This document shows, piece by piece, positions 8,583 to 16,817 of a stretch of 64,000 nucleotides of DNA. Position 1 is the stretch's first letter; every line of letters starts with the position of its first letter. Source of the DNA: Paenibacillus contaminans (lineage in GTDB: Bacteria > Bacillota > Bacilli > Paenibacillales > NBRC-103111); contig NZ_QMFB01000037.1 of NCBI RefSeq assembly GCF_003285015.1, positions 621 to 64,620 on the forward strand, written 5' to 3'. The position numbers and the translations under genes were made by a program. The notes under the pieces were generated by a model. That model saw only the letters and a program-made list of their open reading frames with translations. It had not been told where the DNA came from and did not search any database.

Positions 8583-9212
8583 GTGGCATTAGAAAAAGCG
8601 CTCATTCAGCCCCTAGACGAGATGGGCGCCCCTAAGGGGGAGCCCGTGAAGGTCTTGTTCAATCCGACGGAATATTCCATCGAGAAGGCAAACCAATACC
8701 AGTCGGTCACCATTCCCGGCAGGTCCGTACCTGCTACGCAATTCACCAGCGGCAATGCGCAGACACTGTCGATGGATTTGTTCTTCGACTCCTATGAGCA
8801 GGGGGAGGACGTGCGGACCTATACGGGGAAAGTCGTCTCACTGCTTGATATCGATCAGCGCTTGCATGCACCACCGGTATGCAAGTTCGTCTGGGGCAAG
8901 CTCCAGTTCGTTGGCGTCATCGAGAAAGTGTCGCAGAAGTTTACGATGTTTCTCGGAACGGGCATTCCCGTCCGCGCCACGCTAAACGTATCGTTCAAAG
9001 AATACAAACCCATTATTGAACAGATTGCCGAAAACGCACCTTTCGATCAGATCAGGCAAGTCACCGTCAAATCTGGCACGACATTAGCCGCAGTCGCGGA
9101 GCAGCAATATGGCGATGCGAGCAAGTGGCGCGACATCGCGAAAGCCAGCGGCATAACCAATCCGCGCAAGCTGCCGCCGGGCCAGCAGATTTCCATCCCA
9201 CCTGTGGAGTGA
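8583..9212 (+). CDS. LysM-domain baseplate adaptor (Afp7/Pvc7-like)
   Basis: 209 residues with GTG start at 8583 and GGAGG shortly upstream. The N-terminal two thirds (KVLFNPTEYSIEKANQY, LSMDLFFDSYE) belong to the eCIS/T4 gp53-type tube-baseplate adaptor, and residues 160-207 form a LysM domain (VKSGTTLAAVAEQQYGD ... LPPGQQISIPP). In Afp7/Pvc7 this protein joins the inner tube to the hub. The LysM part is thought to hold the hub rather than to bind peptidoglycan outside the particle. Confidence 0.87.
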   Translation: MALEKALIQPLDEMGAPKGEPVKVLFNPTEYSIEKANQYQSVTIPGRSVPATQFTSGNAQTLSMDLFFDSYEQGEDVRTYTGKVVSLLDIDQRLHAPPVCKFVWGKLQFVGVIEKVSQKFTMFLGTGIPVRATLNVSFKEYKPIIEQIAENAPFDQIRQVTVKSGTTLAAVAEQQYGDASKWRDIAKASGITNPRKLPPGQQISIPPVE

Positions 9213-9216
9213 TCGC

Positions 9217-10296
9217 ATGAAGTTCGAGAAATTGGAGCTCAAATACAACCACTTCTACGCACCAATATTCGTCATCGAAATCGAAGGCCGAAACCTTTTA
9301 AAGGCAGGTATGGTCATCTCCAATTTAACGGTCGATTTGGCGTTAGATGAAGCCGACCATTTCTCCTTTACCATCGATTTGGCCTTCGATGATGTCGCGG
9401 CAGATTTGAAATGGATCGACTCGTTCCTTCCAGCGACGAAACGAATCACGATCAAAATGGGCTACGCGGACAAGCTGGAGCTCATGCTAGTCGGGATGGT
9501 CACCTCGATCACGACTAAATTTCCGTCGAGCGGAAATCCGCATTTGGAAGTCAGCGGACTCGATCTGTCCAACCTGCTGATGCAGAAGAAAGAGCCGAAG
9601 TCCTGGAACGACATGACTCACAGCGAAATTGCCGCATCGCTCGCAAAGCTATACGGGCTTAAAAGCGTCGTCGACGATACGAAAGTGATCTATCCGAAAA
9701 TTTCGAAAGACTCCGGTAAAAACGATTACCAGTTGGTACAAACGCTCGCGCAAAAAAACTACTTCGAATTTTACGTGTTCGGCGACACGCTCTATTTCCG
9801 CAAACCTGCCCTAGACAGCGATCCTCTCCTGACTTTGGCTTGGAAGCAGAACCTCATCAGCTTTCAACCCGAGCTTAACTTTGCCGGACAGGTCCAGGAA
9901 GTGGAAGTGCGCGGATGGGACCCGAAAGCGAAGAAAGAAATTATCGGTACCGCCCGGGTTGGAGACGAAGCCGGCAAGCAGTCCAAAGAGAAAAGCGGAG
10001 GCGAGCTCGTGTCGACATCGGCCACCGACAAGATCAGCGAGAACGCGCGCTACCCCGTATTCTCGCAGCAAGAGGCGGATCAGCTCGCGAAATCGATTCT
10101 GAACAAGCATGCAGAAGGGCTGATCAAAGGAAGCGGTGAATCGATCGGCATTCCGGAGATTAAACCGGGAACCCGAATTCAGCTCGAGGGACTCGGCAAG
10201 CGATTCAGCAAAGCGTATTACATCGAGAAGAGCACGCATACGATCGGCAGCTCCGGGTACACGACGACTTTTCATATCAAGGAGAATGCGCTATGA
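9217..10296 (+). CDS. Baseplate hub protein, late control gene D family (Afp8 N-terminal part)
   Basis: 359 residues resembling the gp27-like half of VgrG/Afp8: an N-terminal beta domain (APIFVIEIEGRNL, FTIDLAFDD) and a central region with LVQTLAQKNYFEFYVFGDTLYFRKP. It should form the trimeric hub under the tube. ATG 9217 follows a GGAG site, and its TGA overlaps the next ATG by 4 bp. In Afp and PVC, hub and spike are one polypeptide; here they are two coupled genes. Confidence 0.85.
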   Translation: MKFEKLELKYNHFYAPIFVIEIEGRNLLKAGMVISNLTVDLALDEADHFSFTIDLAFDDVAADLKWIDSFLPATKRITIKMGYADKLELMLVGMVTSITTKFPSSGNPHLEVSGLDLSNLLMQKKEPKSWNDMTHSEIAASLAKLYGLKSVVDDTKVIYPKISKDSGKNDYQLVQTLAQKNYFEFYVFGDTLYFRKPALDSDPLLTLAWKQNLISFQPELNFAGQVQEVEVRGWDPKAKKEIIGTARVGDEAGKQSKEKSGGELVSTSATDKISENARYPVFSQQEADQLAKSILNKHAEGLIKGSGESIGIPEIKPGTRIQLEGLGKRFSKAYYIEKSTHTIGSSGYTTTFHIKENAL

Positions 10297-10943
10297 GCTT
10301 GATGGAGTTATTGCAAAATGGCGAACAGAGCGGCGAACAAATGCAAGGTGTCGTAATCGCAATCGTGACCAACAATCAAGACCCGGAGAACATGGGACGG
10401 GTAAAGCTGCAATTTCCGTGGCGCAAAGGAGATGACGAAAGCCATTGGGCCCGAATCGCGACATTAATGGCCGGCGGAGGCCGTGGCAGCTTCTTCTTGC
10501 CGGAAGTCGAAGATGAAGTACTGGTCGCCTTCGAAATGGGCAATATCGACCATCCTTACGTGATCGGAGCGCTCTGGAACGGTCAGGATGCACCTCCGGA
10601 GAAGAACGGAAATGGCAATAACGATATCCGAAAAATCACATCGCGCAGCGGACACGAGATCATTTTCGACGACAAGAGCGGCAAGGAGAAGGTTACTCTG
10701 CATACGAAATCCGGTCATCGGATTACACTGGACGATACGTCGGCGTCAGAGAAAATCGAAATTGTCGACCAAACCGGATCCAATTCCATCGTCATTGATT
10801 CCAATGCGAATGAAATCGTGATGGAAAGTACCATGCGTCTCGTGCTGAAATCGCAAACGATCGAAATAGACGCAGGCTCCACATTAACGATCAAAGCAGG
10901 CGCAGCCCTCACGATTCAAGGCGCGATGGTAAACATTAACTGA
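10293..10943 (+). CDS. Spike protein, baseplate assembly protein V/gp5-like (Afp8 C-terminal part)
   Basis: 216 residues. Residues 20-95 form the gpV/gp5 OB-fold (GRVKLQFPWRKGDDESHWARI, GSFFLPEVEDEVLVAFE). The C-terminal half is a repetitive, Ile/Glu/Asp-rich beta-helix (SGHEIIFDDKSGKEKV, SNSIVIDSNANEIVMES) of the kind that makes the needle. It trimerises under the hub and is capped by the PAAR protein encoded next. Start and hub stop overlap as ATGA, implying equal production. Confidence 0.88.
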   Translation: MSLMELLQNGEQSGEQMQGVVIAIVTNNQDPENMGRVKLQFPWRKGDDESHWARIATLMAGGGRGSFFLPEVEDEVLVAFEMGNIDHPYVIGALWNGQDAPPEKNGNGNNDIRKITSRSGHEIIFDDKSGKEKVTLHTKSGHRITLDDTSASEKIEIVDQTGSNSIVIDSNANEIVMESTMRLVLKSQTIEIDAGSTLTIKAGAALTIQGAMVNIN

Positions 10944-10960
10944 CGCTAGGAGTGAACGAT

Positions 10961-11251
10961 ATGCCGCCAGCCGCAAGAGTAGGTGATATGACAGGCCATG
11001 GAACGCCGCTCGGGCCAGGTCCGGGAAGCGTGAACGTATTTATCGGCGGGATGCCAGCCTGGCGTGCTATATCGGATACGCATGCTTGTCCTGTAACTTC
11101 GCCTAATCCCCACAGTGTAGGCACGGTCACCGTCGGAAGTGCCACCGTGTACATTAATTCACTTCCTGCGGCTCGACTCGGAGATGTCATCGTAGAAGGC
11201 GGTCCACCGAATTCGATATTGTCCGGAGCACCAAATGTCATGATCGGATAA
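10961..11251 (+). CDS. PAAR-domain spike tip (Afp10-like)
   Basis: 96 residues from ATG 10961, with AGGAG at 10948-10952; the GTG at 10952 lies inside that ribosome site and is rejected. It has the double PAAR signature (PPAARVGDMTGH near the start and LPAARLGDVI near the end), Gly/Pro-rich turns, and His13, His41, Cys43 and His51 as candidate metal ligands. PAAR proteins sharpen the spike tip and can carry effectors; no effector extension is fused here. Confidence 0.9.
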   Translation: MPPAARVGDMTGHGTPLGPGPGSVNVFIGGMPAWRAISDTHACPVTSPNPHSVGTVTVGSATVYINSLPAARLGDVIVEGGPPNSILSGAPNVMIG

Positions 11252-11264
11252 GAGAGGGATCGAG

Positions 11265-11666
11265 ATGGCAAACGATTTTTTGGGTACCGGCTGGCGGTTT
11301 CCCGTCAAAGTCGACGGACTGTCCGGGAAGATCGCAATGTCTTCGCACGAGCAGGATATCGAGGAATCCATACGGATTATCCTGTTCACTGTCAAAGGTG
11401 AGCGGGTCATGCAGCCCGATTTCGGCTGCGGCATTCACGATTTCGTGTTCGCCTCGTTGAATACAGCGACCATCGGGTTAATGGAATCCAGCGTTAAAGA
11501 GGCGCTGATCAGGTGGGAGCCTCGCATCCAGGTGATCGGCGTAACGGTGTCGCAAGAACCCGCTTTGCTGGACCTCGGACAGCTAATTATTGATATCGAG
11601 TTCATGGTTCGATCGACGAACCAGTCTTATAATCTCGTATTTCCGTTTTATTTAAAAGAAGGTTGA
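11265..11666 (+). CDS. Baseplate wedge protein, gp25/GPW family (Afp9-like)
   Basis: 133 residues. The block EQDIEESIRIILFTVKGERV followed by MQPDFGCGIHDFVF is diagnostic of the gp25-like family, with the glutamate-arginine pair (E ... GER) that is conserved in contractile machines. It initiates sheath assembly at the baseplate. It starts 13 bp after PAAR with an AGAGAGGGA site, and its end abuts the baseplate-J gene. Confidence 0.9.
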   Translation: MANDFLGTGWRFPVKVDGLSGKIAMSSHEQDIEESIRIILFTVKGERVMQPDFGCGIHDFVFASLNTATIGLMESSVKEALIRWEPRIQVIGVTVSQEPALLDLGQLIIDIEFMVRSTNQSYNLVFPFYLKEG

Positions 11667-11692
11667 ACGACTATCGGCCTGGTGGTGAAGCG

Positions 11693-14600
11693 ATGAAAGC
11701 CCCAATCATGGACGCAAGAGACATCGACGCGATCGTAAAGGAAATGCTAGAGCTGGCCCCCTACTACACACCGGAATGGCTGCCTGCGACGAATCAAGAT
11801 AGCGGCACGGCGCTGATGAACATCTTTGCCCGGATGTACGCCGGCATTATTCAGCGGCTGAATCGGGTGCCGGATAAAAACTTCATCGCTTTCCTGAACA
11901 TGCTCGGAATGAAGCTGCAGCCGGCTAGTCAGGCCAGAGGGCCGGTTACGTTTGAATTAAGTGCGGGAGCGCGTGATCCCGTGCTTATTCCTGCGCGAAC
12001 ACAGATCGCGGCACCAGCTTCGAACGGAGGCAGCCCAATCGTCTTTGAGACCGAAAGGCCCATCATGGCAACACCGGCTAAGCCGACTGAGGCGTTTACG
12101 TATATGCCTAGCGCGAATATGATTACGCAGGCGCCTTCCGGTTTATGGGATGGGAAAGCCAGCGAGCCGTTCGAGTTGTTCGCCGAGACCGATCTTCAAG
12201 AACATGCGATCTATCTAGGTCATAACGACCTATTCAACGTCATTTCAGACGTTCGAATTCGGCTGAATTTCGTCGGGAGGACGTTAACCGATCGGCAGCT
12301 CGAATTATTGGCCGAGCTCGACTGGCAATATGCAACGGCTGACGAATGGTTACCCTTCGATGCGGTGCGCAAAGAGAATTACATTGATCTAGAGAAGAAG
12401 GCTGGTACTCCGCTCACACTAAATGAAGTGAATGGCATCAAGAGCCGCTGGATTCGGGGTATCGTCAAGCCAGGCCAGATCGAAGAAGCGGAGGATGTGC
12501 TGCTCGACTCGCTGCATTTTTCGGTTGAGAAGTTAACGCCCTTGCCGCCGGATCTAGCTTTTTACAATAACATCCCGCTGAATTTGTCTGAAGATCCAAT
12601 CTATCCCTTCGGAACGACGCCGAGGACTTACGATACTTTTTATTTAGCGAATCAGGAGGCCCTCTCCAAAAAAGGAGCAACGGTTACGCTCAGCTTCCGT
12701 GTACAAAGTGATATCTACAATGATGCCCTGGTCAAGCTCTCTTGGGAATATTGGGATGGCAGGGGCTGGGTGAGTCTTCGAGTCGTTGATAATAAGATCA
12801 ATGATTCGGTTCGGACGATTCAATTCAAAAATCAGACAAATATCGCTGAAACGACCGTTAACGGCCAACCGAATTATTGGATTCGGTGCAGAATCGTAAG
12901 CGGCGACTACGGTAGAGAAAAATATACTCCATCCGACGGTAATATCGATCGCACATCCATACTAGAACCTCAACTTAAGAGTATCGGATTTACCTATACA
13001 AGCAATGACAAGTCGAATGCGCAGTACATCTTCACCCACAACAACTTGGATTTCCAGGAGAGAACCACCGATTGGGCTAACGGAAAAATGGCTCAGCCCT
13101 TTTACAAACGGGCCGACGCTTATCAATGTCTGTATATTGGCTTCGACAAGCCTCCGTTAAAAGGACCGATCAGCATGTATGTCAACTTGCAGGATCAAGC
13201 TTACACCGAAGCCGCCTTTCCCCGGTTGGAGTGGGAGTATTACCGCAATAATCAAGTTCATCAAGGTTGGGCGAGGCTGGACGTTTCGGACGATACGCAA
13301 CATATGACGCAAAGTGGATGCGTGGCGTTCATCGGGCAGAACGACTTTTCGGCTTCGGTGCAATTCGGCAAATCGCTGTATTGGATCCGCGCAATAGATG
13401 TCGAGGATCGTTACCGTTCAGCCGACCCGCTAGGCACTGCTTTGCGAATAAATAGGAAGATCAGGATTATTCAAGCGGCCGCGGAGAAAGAAGGAAGGGG
13501 AGAGGATTGTACATGCGGACCGGCGCCTTGTTCAGATTTTACTCTATTTGATCCGCGCTTCCCGCATAATGCGAACACGAATCTCGCACCGTCTCCGAAG
13601 ATGAACGGCATACATATCAACACGGTTATGACCGCTCATGCTGAGAGCATAACGGCAGAACGTTTAGGCTCTAGCAGCGGAAATGCATCGCAGACGTTCT
13701 CGTTCAGCAAATTTCCGGTCCTTACGGAAGACATCTTTGTGGATGAGCTTCGCACACTCACAGAGGAAGAACGCAAATCATTAAGAGATGATCCGGCCGC
13801 GCAGGTTAGGGAAACGAAAGATGAGGCCGGCAATACAACGGCATTCTGGGTACGATGGACTCCGATTGAGCATATTCAGGACTCCACTCCAAATGGACGT
13901 CATTATGAAATCGATCGGACCTTCGGCAGCATCCAATTCGGCGATGACAACCACGGCAAGATTCCGTCAATCGGTTCCGACAACATCAAGGCCGACTATG
14001 CTGCAGGCGGAGGAACCGCGGGAAACATCGGCGCGAATGAGATCAAAATCATGCGAACGTCAATTGCTTATGTCGATCGCGCAAGCAATCCTTACCCGTT
14101 TGGCGGCGGCTTCGATACCGAGTTGCTCGAACAAGCGCTGGAACGGGGACCGCGCTCATTCAGAATCCGAAATCGTGCGGTCTCGGCATCAGACTACGAG
14201 CATCTGACACTGCAGGCTGCTCAAGGCATAACAAAAGTGAAATGCTTGCCGAATTTCAATGATAGAGGCGAGCATGAATCCGGCTGGGTGACCGTGATTC
14301 TCGTCCCGCAAGGCGCCGAGGCCAAGCCAAGCCCTTCACCGCAGCTTCGCCGGCAAGTAGAAGCGTATTTGCGCGAAAGGGCGCCGAGCGTTATTTCATC
14401 TCCGCGGCATATTAAAGCGCTTGGCCCGCTCTACGCGGAAGTCTCGGTATCCGCACGGCTAGTCGTAAGCTCGTTTGATGACGTCCCGATCGTCTCGCAA
14501 TCGGCACACCGAACGGTAAGCGAATATTTGCATCCGTTGACAGGCGGTAAGGATGGACGGGGCTGGGAGTTTGGAAAGCTGCCTTGCTTAAGTGATTTCT

Positions 14601-14797
14601 ATACGCTGTTCGAGGCGGATCGCAATGTGGACCACGTTGAGGAGCTCAGTATGACGATTCGAGACGCGGTGACCGGAACTTCAATTTCCGTAACGCCGGA
14701 GACGTCGATGGATATTCGAACCGTGCCGTATCTGTTGATTTACAGCGGCGAACATAAGTTGACCGTAACGAGCTTGCCTGTAACCGGAGCGCGATGA
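11693..14797 (+). CDS. Baseplate J-like wedge protein 1 (Afp11-like)
   Basis: About 1034 residues from ATG 11693; a TTG at 11663 overlaps the gp25 stop but has no spacing for a ribosome site. The N-terminus (YYTPEWLPATNQDSGTALMN, then FIAFLNMLGMKLQPA) and the C-terminal baseplate-J region (GGGTAGNIGANEIKIM, SASDYEHLTLQAAQGI) are characteristic. The middle carries a large eCIS-specific insertion and a Cys cluster (CTCGPAPC, near residue 606). It forms the baseplate wedges that trigger sheath contraction and pairs with the second J protein encoded next. Confidence 0.88.
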   Translation: MKAPIMDARDIDAIVKEMLELAPYYTPEWLPATNQDSGTALMNIFARMYAGIIQRLNRVPDKNFIAFLNMLGMKLQPASQARGPVTFELSAGARDPVLIPARTQIAAPASNGGSPIVFETERPIMATPAKPTEAFTYMPSANMITQAPSGLWDGKASEPFELFAETDLQEHAIYLGHNDLFNVISDVRIRLNFVGRTLTDRQLELLAELDWQYATADEWLPFDAVRKENYIDLEKKAGTPLTLNEVNGIKSRWIRGIVKPGQIEEAEDVLLDSLHFSVEKLTPLPPDLAFYNNIPLNLSEDPIYPFGTTPRTYDTFYLANQEALSKKGATVTLSFRVQSDIYNDALVKLSWEYWDGRGWVSLRVVDNKINDSVRTIQFKNQTNIAETTVNGQPNYWIRCRIVSGDYGREKYTPSDGNIDRTSILEPQLKSIGFTYTSNDKSNAQYIFTHNNLDFQERTTDWANGKMAQPFYKRADAYQCLYIGFDKPPLKGPISMYVNLQDQAYTEAAFPRLEWEYYRNNQVHQGWARLDVSDDTQHMTQSGCVAFIGQNDFSASVQFGKSLYWIRAIDVEDRYRSADPLGTALRINRKIRIIQAAAEKEGRGEDCTCGPAPCSDFTLFDPRFPHNANTNLAPSPKMNGIHINTVMTAHAESITAERLGSSSGNASQTFSFSKFPVLTEDIFVDELRTLTEEERKSLRDDPAAQVRETKDEAGNTTAFWVRWTPIEHIQDSTPNGRHYEIDRTFGSIQFGDDNHGKIPSIGSDNIKADYAAGGGTAGNIGANEIKIMRTSIAYVDRASNPYPFGGGFDTELLEQALERGPRSFRIRNRAVSASDYEHLTLQAAQGITKVKCLPNFNDRGEHESGWVTVILVPQGAEAKPSPSPQLRRQVEAYLRERAPSVISSPRHIKALGPLYAEVSVSARLVVSSFDDVPIVSQSAHRTVSEYLHPLTGGKDGRGWEFGKLPCLSDFYTLFEADRNVDHVEELSMTIRDAVTGTSISVTPETSMDIRTVPYLLIYSGEHKLTVTSLPVTGAR

Positions 14798-14810
14798 GAG
14801 GGGGGAGCAC

Positions 14811-16817
14811 ATGCTGCCTTTACCAAGATTAGATGATCGAACATACGAGCAACTCGTAGAAGATGCAAGAAAAAAAATCCCCTCGGTTGCCCCCGGGTGG
14901 ACGGACCATAACGCGCACGATCCAGGCATGACGTTTATCGAGCTCTTTTCCTGGTTATCCGAGCTTCAGCACTATTACTTGGACCAAGTCCGCGATGTCA
15001 ACGAACTTAAATTTCTGAAGCTGATTGGCCAGATGCCTCAAGCTGCTCAAGCTGCCATTACGGATGTGACACTCGCATTCAATGACGGCATTAACATGAG
15101 TGCGAAGATACTCATTCCCAAGTCGACGCCGTTGACCACCGAAGATAACGATGTCGTGTTCGAAACGAAAGAGCCGCTACTCGCGACCTCAGTCAAGCTT
15201 AAGAAAGTCATCGGAATCGAGCCTTCAGGCGCCGCTGATCATTCCGATGCAAACGGTCGCGAAGGCTTGTACTTTCATGCGTTCGGGCAAGGGGCGGAAG
15301 CGGGAAACAAGCTGTATCTCGGATTCAATGATCCTTTTCCTGCAGATGAGCCTATATCCATTACCTTTCATTTATTTGAAGATTACCCGATTGCGAGAGG
15401 CGTAGGCGCTAACGGAAGCCGGCGTATGCCGATCCATCCATCGGCAAAGCTCGAGTGGGAGTATTTTTCAGCAGCCAATGGGGGTAAATGGTCACCGCTT
15501 ATCGTCATTTCGGACAATACGAGAATGCTGTCGTGCAGCGGCAGATTGGTTATACGCGCGCCGGGAGATTCGCTTCGACGTACCGTGGACCGGTTCAAAG
15601 AAGATTTGATATGGATACGCGCTACGGTTCGAACGGCCGGTTACGAACTGTCCCCATTGATTGACCGGATTCTTCTTAATACCGTGTCAGCCGTTCAACG
15701 GGTAACGATCTTAGACGAAATAGCCGGCAGCTCGAATGGCCTTCCCGGACAATACTTTGATCTTACCGCCAGTCCGGTATTGCCGAAATCGATGAAGCTT
15801 CAAGTCTACGAAGAGACGAATGACCTACCGAAATGGATCGATTGGAAGCAAGTCGACTCGCTGGATGCCTCGGGTCCGAAAGACAAGCATTATGTTCTGC
15901 AGCCGGAGACGGGCCGGATCCTGTTCGGTGATGGCATTAACGGAGCGATACCGAAGCCTGCAAGCAGCAGTTCTCCCGGCATCGGCAGCATCATGGTGTC
16001 TCGTTACCAAACCAGCTCTGGTGACAAAGGTAATATCGGCGCTCACACCATCACGCGATGGCTCCGTTCGAACGCATTGTTCTCAAGTCTTACGGTCGAT
16101 AACGTTATCCCGGCAGTTGGCGGAACGGACAGCGAATCTTTGGCAAATGCCAAGATCCGGGCAAGAAAACAACTGCGTCTTGCACATAGCGCCGCCACCT
16201 CGGAAGATTATGAAACGCTTGCGTTGTCTACGCCTGGTTTACGGGTAGCGCGCGCAAAAGCGATTCCGAATTCGGATTCGAGCGGAACATCGTCCCCGGG
16301 AACCGTCACGGTTGTTGTCGTGCCATACAGCGAATATGCCAATCCGATGCCAAGCAAAGGATTTCTGGACAACGTATGCCGGCATCTTCATCCGCATCGA
16401 CTGCTGACAACGAGATTATGCGTGGTGCCGCCGGTCTATGTGAAATCATCGGCAGAAGCGGGAATACGCATCAAGCCTGGCTATGATGCGGAAGCCGTCA
16501 GACAAAGAGCCGTCGCCGCTCTGCTGCGTTTCATGCATCCGTTGACCGGTGGTGCCGATGGAACGGGGTGGTCGTTTGGCCGGGCTATCTATTTGTCCGA
16601 AATCTACGATGTTATCGGCCGAGTTCAGGGCGTCGATTGCGTGCACCAAGTCAGGATGACTGCCTCTGGCAAAGGAATCCGGCAAGATACGGAGGGGAAT
16701 GTCATGATTCCTCCGCACAGCTTGGTTTACTCCGATTCGCACCTTATCGAAGTTGTTTCCGCCGAGGCGGACTGCGGACCATACGGAGGTTGCTATGGCG
16801 ATAAACGAGGAACATGA
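14811..16817 (+). CDS. Baseplate J-like wedge protein 2 (Afp12-like)
   Basis: 668 residues, 13 bp after the first wedge gene and preceded by a GGGGGGAG site. The N-terminus (LPRLDDRTYEQLVEDARKKI, then WTDHNAHDPGMTFIELFSWL) and C-terminus (TSEDYETLALSTPGLRVARA) match the Afp12-type baseplate-J protein, a paralogue of the upstream gene. It contributes to the wedge ring and to fibre attachment. The stop lies 23 bp inside the next gene. Confidence 0.88.
   Translation: MLPLPRLDDRTYEQLVEDARKKIPSVAPGWTDHNAHDPGMTFIELFSWLSELQHYYLDQVRDVNELKFLKLIGQMPQAAQAAITDVTLAFNDGINMSAKILIPKSTPLTTEDNDVVFETKEPLLATSVKLKKVIGIEPSGAADHSDANGREGLYFHAFGQGAEAGNKLYLGFNDPFPADEPISITFHLFEDYPIARGVGANGSRRMPIHPSAKLEWEYFSAANGGKWSPLIVISDNTRMLSCSGRLVIRAPGDSLRRTVDRFKEDLIWIRATVRTAGYELSPLIDRILLNTVSAVQRVTILDEIAGSSNGLPGQYFDLTASPVLPKSMKLQVYEETNDLPKWIDWKQVDSLDASGPKDKHYVLQPETGRILFGDGINGAIPKPASSSSPGIGSIMVSRYQTSSGDKGNIGAHTITRWLRSNALFSSLTVDNVIPAVGGTDSESLANAKIRARKQLRLAHSAATSEDYETLALSTPGLRVARAKAIPNSDSSGTSSPGTVTVVVVPYSEYANPMPSKGFLDNVCRHLHPHRLLTTRLCVVPPVYVKSSAEAGIRIKPGYDAEAVRQRAVAALLRFMHPLTGGADGTGWSFGRAIYLSEIYDVIGRVQGVDCVHQVRMTASGKGIRQDTEGNVMIPPHSLVYSDSHLIEVVSAEADCGPYGGCYGDKRGT

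Noticed and set aside
16753..16794. Longer start for the propeller/tail-protein-I gene
   Set aside because: It lies deep in the previous gene with no ribosome site, whereas ATG 16795 has GGAGGT at the right distance.
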